Positions 35,027 to 44,190 of a DNA stretch of 64,000 nt are shown piece after piece (position 1 is the first letter of the stretch; every line of letters begins with the position of its first letter). The translations under genes and the position numbers were made by a program. Source of the stretch: Candidatus Acetatifactor stercoripullorum (GTDB taxonomy: Bacteria > Bacillota > Clostridia > Lachnospirales > Lachnospiraceae); NCBI GenBank assembly GCA_019114005.1, contig DXGH01000003.1:1-64000 (forward strand), in the 5' to 3' direction. Below the pieces are notes generated by a model, which had not been told where the DNA came from, searched no databases, and saw only the letters and a list, made by a program, of their open reading frames with translations.

Positions 35027-36265
35027 TTAATTCAAAGGATATTTGTCTGTAAGCGTCTGTACGATGGCTCTTGCCTCGGCGGTCTTTTCCTGGCCGCCCT
35101 TGATTACCATGGCGATAGCCTCGGCAATTTTGTCCATGTCCTGTGTATTCATGCCTCTGGAGGTTACCGCCGGTGTGCCAAGACGGATGCCGCTGGTCAC
35201 AAAGGGAGACTGGGGATCGTTGGGAATGGTGTTCTTATTGCAGGTGATGTGCGCCGCATCCAGGAGCTTTTCCACCGCCTTGCCCGTAAGGCCGAAGTTT
35301 GTCAGATCCACCAGCATCAGATGATTGTCCGTGCCGCCGGATACGATCTTGATTCCTCTTTCTATCAGGCCCTTGCACAATGCCTGGGCATTGTCGATAA
35401 TGCCCTTTTGATAAACCTTAAATTCATCGCTTAAGGCCTCCTTAAAGCACACTGCCTTGGCGGCAATCACGTGCATGAGAGGGCCTCCCTGAATACCGGG
35501 GAAAATGGCCTTATTGAAATTATACTTTTCGTTTGCTTCCTTATTGGAAAGAATCAGACCGCCCCTGGGGCCTCTCAGGGTTTTGTGGGTGGTGGTGGTC
35601 ACCACATCCGCATAGGGAATGGGGCTTGGATGCAGTCCAGCCGCCACAAGGCCAGCGATATGGGCCATGTCCACCATGAGAACCGCTCCCACCTCATCCG
35701 CCACCTGGCGGAATTTTGCAAAGTCAATGGTACGGGCATAAGCGGACGCTCCCGCTATAATCATCTTGGGCTTTGCCTCCAGGGCGATCTCGCGCAGTCT
35801 GTCATAATCGATAAAGCCATCGTCGTTCACACCGTAGGGCACAATATGGAAATACTTTCCCGACATGTTGACCGGGCTTCCGTGGGTCAGATGTCCGCCG
35901 TGGTCTAAGTTCATTCCCATAATGGTGTCGCCGGGCTTGCACACGGCAAACTGCACCGCCATATTGGCCTGGGCGCCGGAATGGGGCTGTACATTTGCGT
36001 AGTCGCAGCCAAACAGCTCCTTTGCCCTGTCAATAGCCAGATTTTCCACAACATCCACACATTCGCAGCCGCCGTAATAGCGCTTGCCCGGATAGCCCTC
36101 CGCATACTTATTGGTCAACGGACTTCCCATGGCTGCCATCACAGCCTTACTCACCCAGTTTTCGGAAGCAATCAGCTCTATATGGCTGTTCTGCCTCGCC
36201 TGCTCATCCACAATGGCCTGGGCAATCTCCGGGTCCTCATTCCACACTTCATCCAATGAATACAT
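35027..36265 (-). CDS. glyA: serine hydroxymethyltransferase
   Basis: A 412-residue PLP enzyme. Motifs include [44 protein letters not shown], the PLP lysine in [16 protein letters not shown], and [14 protein letters not shown]. It converts serine and tetrahydrofolate to glycine and methylene-THF in the cytosol. The ATG at 36265 is chosen because AGGAGG lies just upstream and the family starts there; the frame extends to 36307. It is monocistronic, with its own promoter and terminator. Confidence 0.97.
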   Translation of the reverse strand: MYSLDEVWNEDPEIAQAIVDEQARQNSHIELIASENWVSKAVMAAMGSPLTNKYAEGYPGKRYYGGCECVDVVENLAIDRAKELFGCDYANVQPHSGAQANMAVQFAVCKPGDTIMGMNLDHGGHLTHGSPVNMSGKYFHIVPYGVNDDGFIDYDRLREIALEAKPKMIIAGASAYARTIDFAKFRQVADEVGAVLMVDMAHIAGLVAAGLHPSPIPYADVVTTTTHKTLRGPRGGLILSNKEANEKYNFNKAIFPGIQGGPLMHVIAAKAVCFKEALSDEFKVYQKGIIDNAQALCKGLIERGIKIVSGGTDNHLMLVDLTNFGLTGKAVEKLLDAAHITCNKNTIPNDPQSPFVTSGIRLGTPAVTSRGMNTQDMDKIAEAIAMVIKGGQEKTAEARAIVQTLTDKYPLN

Positions 36266-36335
36266 AAAGTTAAATCCTCCTCTAAATGGTCTCACCGTCT
36301 TTTTCACGCTTTAGTGTGATAAAATTCTGAGTTTG

Positions 36336-36364
36336 ATTATAGCATAGAATATAGGGAATGGAAA
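36336..36364 (-). promoter_or_regulatory. promoter of glyA
   Basis: Minus-strand -10 TATAAT (36336-36341) and -35 TTTCCA (36359-36364) are separated by 17 bp. The leader is about 65 nt; no known riboswitch fold was recognised in it. Confidence 0.65.
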
Positions 36365-36431
36365 TAAAAAAATGAATTTATTTACGAAAACCTCCGAAGC
36401 TGGTACAATGGGTGGGAAAAGAGGTTTTATT

Positions 36432-37361
36432 ATGTATCACATTATCATCAATCCGGCCTCCCGTTCAGGCAGAGGACTTAAAATATGGAAAAAACAAATC
36501 GAGCCCGCCTTGCGTGAGAGAAAAATCTCCTACCGCTCTTACTTCTCCAACGCACCCGGTGAGATCGCAGATATCACGGCACAAATCTTCTCCCTGCATC
36601 CCGAAGGGCTTCTTCGGCTGATCATACTGGGCGGAGACGGCACCGTAAATGAGGCTCTTTCAGGCATGAGAGAGCTCTCCAGAGTGGTGCTTGGCTATAT
36701 TCCCACCGGGTCCAGCAACGATCTTGCCAGAGCGTTAAAGCTCCCCAAAAATCCCCTGGACGCCCTGGATTTGATCCTAAAAGGCGCAAACGCCGCTTCC
36801 CTGGACCTGGGCTGCATCACCTACGCAGACGGCAAAAAAAGGCTGTTTGCCGTCAGCTGCGGCGTTGGCTTTGATGCGGCCGTGTGCAGGGAAGCCCTCC
36901 ACTCTCCCATGAAAACTGTGTTAAACAAGCTGGGGCTTGGAAAGCTGACCTATCTGGTCATCGCCCTAAAGCAGCTGTTTGCCGCAAAAAAGGTTTCCTG
37001 CCAGCTTTCCTTTGAGGACAGGCCTCCGGTACATATCCAAAGACTGTTGTTTGTGACCTGCATGATACACCCCTACGAGGGCGGCGGCTTCATGTTCTGT
37101 CCCGGCGCAGACGCCCAGGACGGACTCTTAAGCCTGTGCGCCGTAGGGGATATCCCCAAGCTTCTGGTGCTCTTTGCCCTTCCCACCGCCTTCTGGGGCA
37201 GGCATTATTTTGCCAAAGGCATCGAGGCCTATCAGGCGGCCTCACTGCAGATTCAGACCACCTCTCCCCTCTGGGTGCACACAGACGGCGAGGTTACGCA
37301 GAAAAGCTGCTCTTTTTCGGTATCCTGCCTGCCAAAGGCCCTCAGGCTCATTGTGCCGTAA
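36432..37361 (+). CDS. diacylglycerol/lipid kinase family protein (YegS/BmrU type)
   Basis: A 309-residue protein with the DAGK catalytic motifs IINPASRSGRG, ILGGDGTVNEALSGM and YIPTGSSNDLARAL, and a beta-rich C-terminal domain. It phosphorylates a membrane lipid such as diacylglycerol at the inner leaflet using ATP. The ATG at 36432 is chosen for its position at the family start, with AGAGG upstream. The following PAP2 enzyme catalyses the reverse type of reaction on phospholipids, which suggests a lipid-turnover pair. Confidence 0.92.
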   Translation: MYHIIINPASRSGRGLKIWKKQIEPALRERKISYRSYFSNAPGEIADITAQIFSLHPEGLLRLIILGGDGTVNEALSGMRELSRVVLGYIPTGSSNDLARALKLPKNPLDALDLILKGANAASLDLGCITYADGKKRLFAVSCGVGFDAAVCREALHSPMKTVLNKLGLGKLTYLVIALKQLFAAKKVSCQLSFEDRPPVHIQRLLFVTCMIHPYEGGGFMFCPGADAQDGLLSLCAVGDIPKLLVLFALPTAFWGRHYFAKGIEAYQAASLQIQTTSPLWVHTDGEVTQKSCSFSVSCLPKALRLIVP

Positions 37362-37418
37362 CAGGAAAATACAAACCTAAAGCTTTTCTTAAGATTGCTT
37401 AAGTATTGGAAAAAGGCA

Positions 37419-37446
37419 TTGATTTTTATTTTTTTCAGGCTATACT
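37419..37446 (+). promoter_or_regulatory. promoter of the PAP2 gene
   Basis: TTGATT (37419-37424) and TATACT (37441-37446) have a 16-bp spacer, about 80 bp upstream of the start. Confidence 0.6.
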
Positions 37447-37525
37447 TAAATTGTCTTTAAAAACAGCTGTTTGTGGCAAAAGTTTTGGTTTTTTTAAGCA
37501 GGCTGCGGCTGCATGGAGGTTTCGT

Positions 37526-38209
37526 ATGAAAAACTTGAAAAATTTCTATTTAAAGTATAAGCATGGCATTCCTCTTATTTTATATGGCATAATCTATCTG
37601 TCCTGGTTTGCGCATCTGGAAAAAACAGTTACCAAGGGATACCACGTGATACATATGGCCGTGGACGACTACATCCCTTTCCTGGAGGTATTTATCATAC
37701 CTTATCTGCTGTGGTTTGTTTATGTGGCTGCGGTGGTTTTGTTTTTCTTTTTCAAAAATAAGACGGATTACTACAGGACATGTATTTTTTTGTTTACGGG
37801 CATGACTATTTTCCTGATCGTATCCACCCTGTGGCCGAACGGCCATCATTTAAGGCCCGCCGTCCTTCCAAGAGATAACATTTTTACCCACATGGTAGAG
37901 CTTTTGTGGCAGACGGATACCTCCACAAACCTCTGGCCCAGCATTCATGTGTACAACTCTCTGGGAGCCCATTTTGCCATCATACGCAGCAAGGAATTTG
38001 AAAACAAGCGGGGCCTGCGTCTGTGCTCTTTGCTGCTTTGCTGTTCCATTATCATGTCAACGGTATTTTTAAAGCAGCACTCCATGTTCGACGTGCTCAC
38101 CGCGTTTGCCATGGCGGCTGTGATGTATCTGGTTGTTTACCGTTATGATCTGGTTATGGCAATCAGAGCCCTGCGCTCCAGAAAGAATGCAAAGCCCCAG
38201 ATCAGCTGA
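37526..38209 (+). CDS. phosphatase PAP2 family membrane protein (inositolphosphotransferase-like subgroup)
   Basis: A 227-residue protein with five to six helices. The PAP2 catalytic motifs are present in the divergent form of the PAP2_3 subgroup: GHHLRPAVLPRDN, NLWPSIHVYNSLGAH and TVFLKQHSMFDVL. The two conserved His act in phosphoryl transfer. The substrate is a lipid phosphate or an inositol-phospholipid head group. GGAGG precedes the ATG at 37526. A strong terminator follows. Confidence 0.85.
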   Translation: MKNLKNFYLKYKHGIPLILYGIIYLSWFAHLEKTVTKGYHVIHMAVDDYIPFLEVFIIPYLLWFVYVAAVVLFFFFKNKTDYYRTCIFLFTGMTIFLIVSTLWPNGHHLRPAVLPRDNIFTHMVELLWQTDTSTNLWPSIHVYNSLGAHFAIIRSKEFENKRGLRLCSLLLCCSIIMSTVFLKQHSMFDVLTAFAMAAVMYLVVYRYDLVMAIRALRSRKNAKPQIS

Positions 38210-38255
38210 GAAGTACAGATCAGCAGGCATCAAAAATTACGGTACAGATTTAATG

Positions 38256-38292
38256 AGGGATATGGCCCAGGCCACGTCCCTTTTTATTTTTA
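38256..38292 (+). terminator. terminator after the PAP2 gene
   Basis: An interrupted stem AGGGA...GGCC-CA-GGCC...TCCCT (38256-38281) is followed by TTTTTATTTTT. Confidence 0.8.
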
Positions 38293-38411
38293 CCGTCATT
38301 TCACAGTAGACACACAGCGACGTTCCAAACCCTTTAAAGGCAGTTATTTTCAGCTTTAATTCAGCTTTTTGTTATATTATAATAAGATAAATCTTCGGGA
38401 GGTGAGGCGTC

Positions 38412-38594
38412 TTGAAAATATTGATTGTTGAGGACGAAATCCTGTTGGCCGATTCCCTGCAGGCGCTGCTTGCCAAAAATGGGTTTACAGTAGATGTGGC
38501 CTACGATGGGGAATCGGGGGAGGAATACGCTCAGCTTGGCGTTTACGATCTGCTGATTCTGGATGTAATGATGCTCAGATTTTTCTTGTATTGA
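38412..38594 (+). pseudogene. N-terminal fragment of an OmpR-type response regulator
   Basis: From a TTG start with GGGAGGTG upstream, the frame encodes MKILIVEDEILLADSLQALLAKNG and reaches the phospho-acceptor motif LLILDVMM at residues 49-56. It then diverges into unrelated residues and stops. The rest of the receiver and the DNA-binding domain are missing. A TATAAT about 30 bp upstream suggests it is still transcribed. Homology ends at about 38573, where a transporter frame begins, so a deletion fused two genes. Confidence 0.85.
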
Positions 38595-39658
38595 TGGCAG
38601 TCTATCTGATTTTTCAGAATCAGATTATTTCCATGTTCGGCGGCACTGTAAATGAAGAAACCTTTGCTTATTCACAGGAATACTTTTTCTACATCACCCT
38701 GGGCATACCCTTTTATATGTTTGGCCAGGCCATGAACCCCATCATCCGTGCGGACGGAAGTCCCGGCTTTGCCATGGTCTCCACACTGGCCGGAGCCGTG
38801 GCTAATACAATCCTGGACCCCATTTTCATTTTTGTTTTTCGATGGGGCATGATGGGTGCGGCGGCTGCCACAGTAATAGGACAGGTTCTTACAGCTGTTC
38901 TTTCCATCTGGTATCTCCTGCATATGAAAATTATTAAACTGTCCGGGAAGGATTTCGTCATAAACCGCAGAATCTGCGGCAGAACGCTGCTTTTGGGCAT
39001 CACAAGCTTTTTCTCCCAGATCTCCCTGGTGGCAGCCATGGCGGCTATCAATAATATGCTCCGCAAATACGGAGCCTCCGATCCCATCTTTGGACAGCCC
39101 CAGTATGCGCAGATACCAATGGCAGTTGTAGGCATCGTTATGAAATTCTTCCAGATTATCATTTCTATTGTAGTGGGAATGGCCGCCGGATGTATTCCCA
39201 TTGTGGGCTTTAATATAGGGGCGGGAAACAAGCTCCGTGTCAAAGAGCTATTCACCAGGCTGTTGACTGCAGAAGCTGCCGTAGGCGTAATCGCCTTTCT
39301 TTTTGTGGAGTTTTTCCCCAGGCAGCTGATCTCTATCTTTGGCGCCGCCAATGAAAGCAGCTATTATACTGCCTTTGCCGTTCACGCATTCCGGATTTAC
39401 TTATGTATGATTGTACCGGCCTGCATCAATAAGGCGTGCTTCATCTTTTTACAGGCAATGGGAAAGGCGGCTGCGTCAACCGCCCTTTCCATGATACGTG
39501 AGGTTGTATTCGGTGTTGGATTTGCGCTTCTTCTGCCAGTGTTCTTCGGACTGGACGGCGTCCTTTTCTCCATGCCGGTATCGGATTTTTTAACCTTTCT
39601 CGTGGCGGTTTTTCTGATCTTGGGCACATACAAGGAGCTCAATACAAAAACCGCGTAA
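38573..39658 (+). pseudogene. MATE family efflux transporter, N-terminus deleted
   Basis: About 355 residues of a MATE transporter from the second or third helix onward. Family segments include YFFYITLGIPFYMFGQAMNPIIRADGSPGFAM, GIVMKFFQIIISIVVGMAAGCIPIVGFNIGAG and CINKACFIFLQAMGKA. MATE proteins are about 450 residues with twelve helices, so about 95 residues are missing. Its frame opens directly out of a truncated response-regulator gene in another frame, with no start of its own except a TTG/ATG at 38591-38594 lacking a ribosome binding site. Export function is very likely lost. Confidence 0.82.
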
Positions 39659-39676
39659 AAAGACACAAAATATTTT

Positions 39677-40705
39677 TCAGTTAAATCCAAAAAGCTTCTG
39701 GCAGATTTTATAGCCCTCCACGGAAATTTTCCGTCCTCCCCTGCCCGGGAGGTTCATAGTGCCTCCCATGATGCCGTTGCGCATCCAGGAATACAACATT
39801 TTATCCTTACTCTTTAAATACTGCCACAGCTCCGCTTTCTTTTCCAAATGCTCCCTGGTGTCGGCGCGGATCAAAAGAACAGAGGAGACTGTGGTGATAA
39901 TCTCCAGATAGTTTCTCATGTACTGGTACAGTTTCTTATTCTTGAGAAGCTCCTGCTTTCGATCCACAAAATAATCAATCATGATCTTATTGACCTTGAT
40001 CTGCTGGTCGATACGGGAAATCATGATGCCCTCGTTCACCGACTGATCCACCCGGCCGATGTAATAGCGGTAAAAATTCACATCCAGATAATACATATTC
40101 TTCACATAGGGAAGGGGCTCAAACACATATAAATTGTCCACATAAAAGGTGTGCTCCGGAAGCTTGATTCCGCTCTCCTGTAACAGTTTGGTGCGGAAGA
40201 TTACGGAGTGCATCAGGATGTAATGGCCCTTTGTAAAATGTCTGCAGTCCTCCCAGGTAAACAGCTTGTCCTTGGGAAGAATATGATGGTAGTGCATTAC
40301 CTTGCGTCTCTTCTCCCCTTCCTTTTCATAGACAAAATTGCTGACAAGCATATCCAGGGCAGCTGCGCCCCCCGCAAGCTCTCTTAAGGTGGAAAGTATC
40401 TTAAGATAAGCATCCTCCTTCACCCAGTCGTCGCTGTCCACTACCTTAAAATAAAGCCCGGAAGCGTTTGCAATTCCTGTGTTCACCGCCGAGCCGTGGC
40501 CTCCGTTCTCCTTGTGTATGGCCTTCACAATGGTGGGAAACCGCTCTGCGTATTCATCAGCGATCTGCGCCGTTTTGTCCTTAAAGGAACCGTCGTCCAC
40601 AATGAGAATCTCCACATCCTCTCCTCCTATGAGAAGGGAATCAATACACTTTCTCATGTAGTTTTCAGAATTGTAGCAGGGTACTGCTATTGACAATAAT
40701 TTCAT
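39677..40705 (-). CDS. glycosyltransferase family 2
   Basis: A 342-residue GT-A-fold enzyme. Motifs are LSIAVPCYNSENYMRKCIDSLL, VEILIVDDGSFKDKT, GGHGSAVNTGIANA and the metal motif VVDSDDWVK. No membrane helices are clear, so it is cytosolic or peripheral, transferring a sugar from a nucleotide donor to a surface glycan or glycolipid. It starts 4 bp after the SfsA-MutY stop with a good GGGAGGAG site and is cotranscribed with it. Confidence 0.9.
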   Translation of the reverse strand: MKLLSIAVPCYNSENYMRKCIDSLLIGGEDVEILIVDDGSFKDKTAQIADEYAERFPTIVKAIHKENGGHGSAVNTGIANASGLYFKVVDSDDWVKEDAYLKILSTLRELAGGAAALDMLVSNFVYEKEGEKRRKVMHYHHILPKDKLFTWEDCRHFTKGHYILMHSVIFRTKLLQESGIKLPEHTFYVDNLYVFEPLPYVKNMYYLDVNFYRYYIGRVDQSVNEGIMISRIDQQIKVNKIMIDYFVDRKQELLKNKKLYQYMRNYLEIITTVSSVLLIRADTREHLEKKAELWQYLKSKDKMLYSWMRNGIMGGTMNLPGRGGRKISVEGYKICQKLFGFN

Positions 40706-40709
40706 CAGC

Positions 40710-42497
40710 TCACTCCTCCCGATATCTCTCTTTTCCTAATTTCATGCTTAGATATTTTGTATATGCGGCAAATGCCGATGGTATAGGATATTGGCTTTTC
40801 GTCTCCGCAGGCTCGATAAAAAGCCAGTGCTCCTTATTTTTTTCAGGCAGCTTAGGCTCCAGCTCGTCCACCCTGACCAGATACCCCTTCATATGCCATT
40901 CCTTGTGGGTAAATATGTGCTTAGCCTCCTCCAGGGGTTTAATCCGTATCATCTTTAAGCCGTTTTCCGCTAAAAACCTTCCCACCTCTTTCGCGCTTCG
41001 AAAGCCCTCCATGGAAGGAAATTCATACATTCCCGCAAGCAGCCCTTTACCCGGCCTTTTTTTGATGACGGTCTTATTTTCATCCTGTATCACAAGCACG
41101 GTCTTTTCTTCTATGGTTCTGGGCTTTTTAGCCGCTTTTTTCGGATAAGAGGCTTCCGTTTTCGTCCTGTGGGCCATGCAGATTTCTCCCAGGGGACAAG
41201 CCTCACACCGTGGGGCTCCGTTTGGAATGCAGACTGTGGCCCCAATTTCCATCATAGCCTGATTGAAGTCTCCGGGTCTGTCCTTTGGCATCACCAAAAG
41301 CAGGTCCTTCTCCACAGCGGTCTTTACCTTGGGGTCGCTTATGAGCCGTTCATCCCTTCGAAGCCGTGACACCACTCTGAGCACATTTCCATCCACGGCG
41401 GGCGCTCTGCGCCCATAGGCAATAGAGGCAATGGCTCCGGCCGTATAGCTGCCTATCCCTTTAAGCCTTAAGAGCTCCTCCACCGTATCCGGCATCCTGC
41501 CCCCGTATTCCTCCATAATCTGCACAGCCGCCTTCTGCATGTTGCGCACCCTGTTATAATAGCCCAGACCCTCCCACAGCTTTAACAGCACCTCCTCTTC
41601 TGCCCGGGCCAGAGCGCCGATATCCGGCAGAGTCTCCATAAATCGTTCATAGTAAGGCTTTACCGCCTCCACCCGGGTCTGCTGGAGCATGATCTCGGAA
41701 ACCCACACCCGGTAGGGCGTCACCTGCTCCCGCCAGGGCAGTATCCGTCTGTTGGCGTCATACCATTTTAAAAGCGGTTCCGTGATCTGAAAAAGGATAT
41801 CCTCAGAGGTGCTTTCCTCCAGACATACGGGAACGGGGGCGTTCAGGCTCATGGAATCCTGTGTCACCTGGCAGTCATAGGCCAAAAGCTCCACCCCCGC
41901 CTCCTTTGCCCTCTTCAGAGCCTCTGCAAACGCAGGATGGGTGGCTTTGTTGGGGGCAAAGTATTTCACCCCCTTCATCTGAATCACAAAAAGCACAAAA
42001 ACCCGGTATCCGTCCTGTCTGGCAGCTATCAGCTCCTCCACATGCTTCACAGCCCGTTCGGAGGGAGCATCCGGAAAACGCACCACCCCATCCTCCTCCA
42101 GGGTAACGCCCTTTACCTCGATAAATATTTTTTCCTCCTTGGTCTCCACATAAAAATCAAACCTGGAATTGCCATACCTTGTCTCCGGACGCACCAAAAC
42201 AAGACCGGGAAAGAGCTCCTTTTTGTAAAGCCACTCCTCCACGGCCTTATTGGGCGCCTGAGAATCCATATTTATAAGACGCTCCCCCTTTTTTACAGCC
42301 ACAAGATCGTACCTTGTGCTTCTGTTTGGATTGGGGCTTTGGACAAGCCATACCCTGGCCCCTTTCCGTAACAGCTCCCTGCAGCGTCCCGTATTTTTCA
42401 CATGTACCTTTTCTTTTCTGCCCGCAAGCAGCACATAAGCCACAAAGCGGTTTGGCCGCTCCAAAAACTCTGCCTCTGCCATATGCTCGTATTTCAT
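40710..42497 (-). CDS. fusion of SfsA-like nuclease domain and MutY adenine DNA glycosylase
   Basis: A 595-residue continuous reading frame. Residues 1 to about 225 are a full SfsA protein: FLERPNRFVAYVLLAGR, NTGRCRELLRKGARVWL, RYGNSRFDFYVE and FIEVKGVTLEEDGVVRFPDAPSERA. Residues about 232-595 are a full MutY: catalytic Glu268 in VWVSEIMLQQTRVE, helix-hairpin-helix LLRLKGIGSYTAGAI, Asp369 in PAVDGNVLRV, a 4Fe-4S ligand set Cys423/431/434/440, and a C-terminal NUDIX-like 8-oxoG-sensing domain. MutY removes adenine opposite 8-oxoguanine; SfsA has a nuclease-like fold of unclear role. The linker is short and no internal ribosome binding site is evident. Confidence 0.92.
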   Translation of the reverse strand: MKYEHMAEAEFLERPNRFVAYVLLAGRKEKVHVKNTGRCRELLRKGARVWLVQSPNPNRSTRYDLVAVKKGERLINMDSQAPNKAVEEWLYKKELFPGLVLVRPETRYGNSRFDFYVETKEEKIFIEVKGVTLEEDGVVRFPDAPSERAVKHVEELIAARQDGYRVFVLFVIQMKGVKYFAPNKATHPAFAEALKRAKEAGVELLAYDCQVTQDSMSLNAPVPVCLEESTSEDILFQITEPLLKWYDANRRILPWREQVTPYRVWVSEIMLQQTRVEAVKPYYERFMETLPDIGALARAEEEVLLKLWEGLGYYNRVRNMQKAAVQIMEEYGGRMPDTVEELLRLKGIGSYTAGAIASIAYGRRAPAVDGNVLRVVSRLRRDERLISDPKVKTAVEKDLLLVMPKDRPGDFNQAMMEIGATVCIPNGAPRCEACPLGEICMAHRTKTEASYPKKAAKKPRTIEEKTVLVIQDENKTVIKKRPGKGLLAGMYEFPSMEGFRSAKEVGRFLAENGLKMIRIKPLEEAKHIFTHKEWHMKGYLVRVDELEPKLPEKNKEHWLFIEPAETKSQYPIPSAFAAYTKYLSMKLGKERYREE

Positions 42498-42506
42498 GAA
42501 AACTTC

Positions 42507-43442
42507 TCACTTTCCAAAATAGTCCCCCATCCCGCTGGCTCTGGGGTAAGGCACCCTTGCCGCGGGAACATCCCTGGCCGCGCTCAGGGTATGTATGATC
42601 TGATCGTCAAAAAAAATCTGCGCTCCAAAGGCCTTGAGCACTTCTCTTTTTTCCAGACCGCCCAGAAAGAAGGCCTCGTCCACCTTCACGCCCCAGGCCT
42701 GCAGAGTGCGGATCACCCTCTCATGGGCCGGAGCGCACCTGGAGGTGACCAAAGCCGTGCGGATGGGACAATTTTCCGGCCCAAGCTCCTCCTTTATGCT
42801 CGAAAGTTTTTTCAAAAAGCCCGCAAAGGGACCGGCTTCCAAGGGCTTTTGAGCATTCAGCCTCTCATTTTCCGAAAAAGCATGAAGCCCCTTCTCCTTA
42901 AAAATACGCTCTGACTGATCCGTAAAGAGCACTGCGTCGCCGTCAAAGGCAATCCGTATCTGATCTGCCTTTTCCCCACAGTCCTGAAACGGGCTGCTGT
43001 CATTTTCCGTACAGATGATGCCGGCTGCAATGCCGTTGTCCACAGCGCTCTGCACATCATCCTCATGGGCGGACAAAAAAAGATCCGTTTTAAAAGCGCT
43101 CAGATAAGGAGCCAGGGACGAGCCGCTTGCCAGCACCGCCCGCAGGATGGGCAGCCCATACGCCTCGATGGAGCGAAACACCCGCAGGGACGCCCCGGGA
43201 CTGTTGCGGGACATGACGATTACCTCCACCAGCTTTTCCTTTTTCCCATATTCGTTCAGCCCAAGAAGGGCCTTAATCAGGCGAAAGCCAGGACCCGGCT
43301 TTAAAATATCCTTTTCGTGCTCTGCCTGATACCTGCAGTATGCTTCCACACCCTTTGTCTCATATATTTCATTTTCCACACTCAGATCAAACAATGCTCT
43401 GGTGGAAACACCTATGACCAGTTTCGGCTTCTCTTTGCGCAT
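42507..43442 (-). CDS. 5'-nucleotidase, cytosolic class I-like family
   Basis: A 311-residue protein starting MRKEKPKLVIGVSTRALFDL and containing EKLVEVIVMSRNSPGASLRVF, IRIAFDGDAVLFTDQSE, CPIRTALVTSRCAP and VDEAFFLGGLEK. These are the HAD-like motifs of the cN-I/PF06189 family, which dephosphorylates nucleoside monophosphates. The frame extends upstream, but the ATG at 43442 has AAGGAG 7 nt before it. It heads a nucleotidase, SfsA-MutY, glycosyltransferase transcription unit. Confidence 0.85.
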   Translation of the reverse strand: MRKEKPKLVIGVSTRALFDLSVENEIYETKGVEAYCRYQAEHEKDILKPGPGFRLIKALLGLNEYGKKEKLVEVIVMSRNSPGASLRVFRSIEAYGLPILRAVLASGSSLAPYLSAFKTDLFLSAHEDDVQSAVDNGIAAGIICTENDSSPFQDCGEKADQIRIAFDGDAVLFTDQSERIFKEKGLHAFSENERLNAQKPLEAGPFAGFLKKLSSIKEELGPENCPIRTALVTSRCAPAHERVIRTLQAWGVKVDEAFFLGGLEKREVLKAFGAQIFFDDQIIHTLSAARDVPAARVPYPRASGMGDYFGK

Positions 43443-43504
43443 ATAAAGGCTCCTTTCCGGGAAGCTTCCAGTCAAAGGCCTCGCGCCGTCTGCCAAAAGG
43501 ACTT

Positions 43505-44092
43505 TTACCGCAGACGGTTGCACTCGTATTTCTCCAGCGTAAGCAGGCAATTCTTCAGCGCTTCATACCGTTCCTCCACATCCCCGTCGTTTACTTCAAT
43601 GTCACAGGCGATTGCCATAGTGGTAATCATATCGTCCGTGATACGGTGATGAAGTCCTGCCAGAATATTCAAACGCTGTTCGTAGGAGTCCGCGTCCAAA
43701 AATTCCAAGACAAGAGGATCCAGCGTGACCTGTTCCTCAGACTCCGGCGGCTCCGGCTGCCGACTTATCTCAGGCCGGTCAGGCGGCTCCGGCTGCCGAC
43801 TCGTCTCGGACCGGTCAGGCGGCTCCGGCTGCTCCAGCCGCTCCTTTTGCCTTTGGCTGTCGGCGCCCTGCAGCTCGAAGCGGTACTCCTGAACCGCATC
43901 CGGATATTTTTCCCTGTCCACCCGGCTTATGAACATATCAAGTGGTCTCGCATAGGTCTTAAAGTCGCCGTAAAGGGCCTGATAAACCACAAGCTGCTCT
44001 CCCGTCTCAGAGTGCTGTGCGATAGCTGTTATCTGATATAAGTTCCCTTTAAAATGCTTGTAAATTTCATGAGGTTTGGGAATAAATGACAT
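43505..44092 (-). CDS. DUF1653 domain protein with proline-rich 12-residue repeats
   Basis: A 195-residue protein. Residues 1-70 form the DUF1653 domain (PKPHEIYKHFKGNLYQI... VVYQALYGDFKTYARPLDMF). A low-complexity spacer follows with three copies of QPEPP spaced 12 residues apart. The last 60 residues (LEFLDADSYEQRLNILAGLHHRITDDMI to the end) look like a helical domain of unknown role. DUF1653 has no established function. The ATG at 44092 fits the domain start. It may be cotranscribed with the nucleotidase gene 62 bp downstream. Confidence 0.8.
   Translation of the reverse strand: MSFIPKPHEIYKHFKGNLYQITAIAQHSETGEQLVVYQALYGDFKTYARPLDMFISRVDREKYPDAVQEYRFELQGADSQRQKERLEQPEPPDRSETSRQPEPPDRPEISRQPEPPESEEQVTLDPLVLEFLDADSYEQRLNILAGLHHRITDDMITTMAIACDIEVNDGDVEERYEALKNCLLTLEKYECNRLR
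43746..43831. repeat. 36-bp tandem repeat inside the DUF1653 gene
   Basis: The 14-mer GGCGGCTCCGGCTG recurs at 43746, 43782 and 43818, exactly 36 bp apart. Two full units plus a partial third encode QPEPPDR(S/P)E(T/I)SR repeats. The period is a multiple of three, so copy number can change without frameshift. Confidence 0.9.
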
Positions 44093-44190
44093 CCTTAAGG
44101 CTCCTTTCCATACACACAAAAGACGCCAGATAAAACACGTCTCATGGCTTAAGTATAACCCTTATGGAGCCAAATGTCATGTAATTCTTA

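Noticed and set aside
36266-36340. Riboswitch in the glyA leader
   Set aside because: The leader is only about 65 nt and shows no recognisable THF, glycine or SAM riboswitch core.
43746-43831. Possible CRISPR-like array
   Set aside because: The repeats are contiguous in-frame tandem units inside a coding sequence, without spacers or cas genes.
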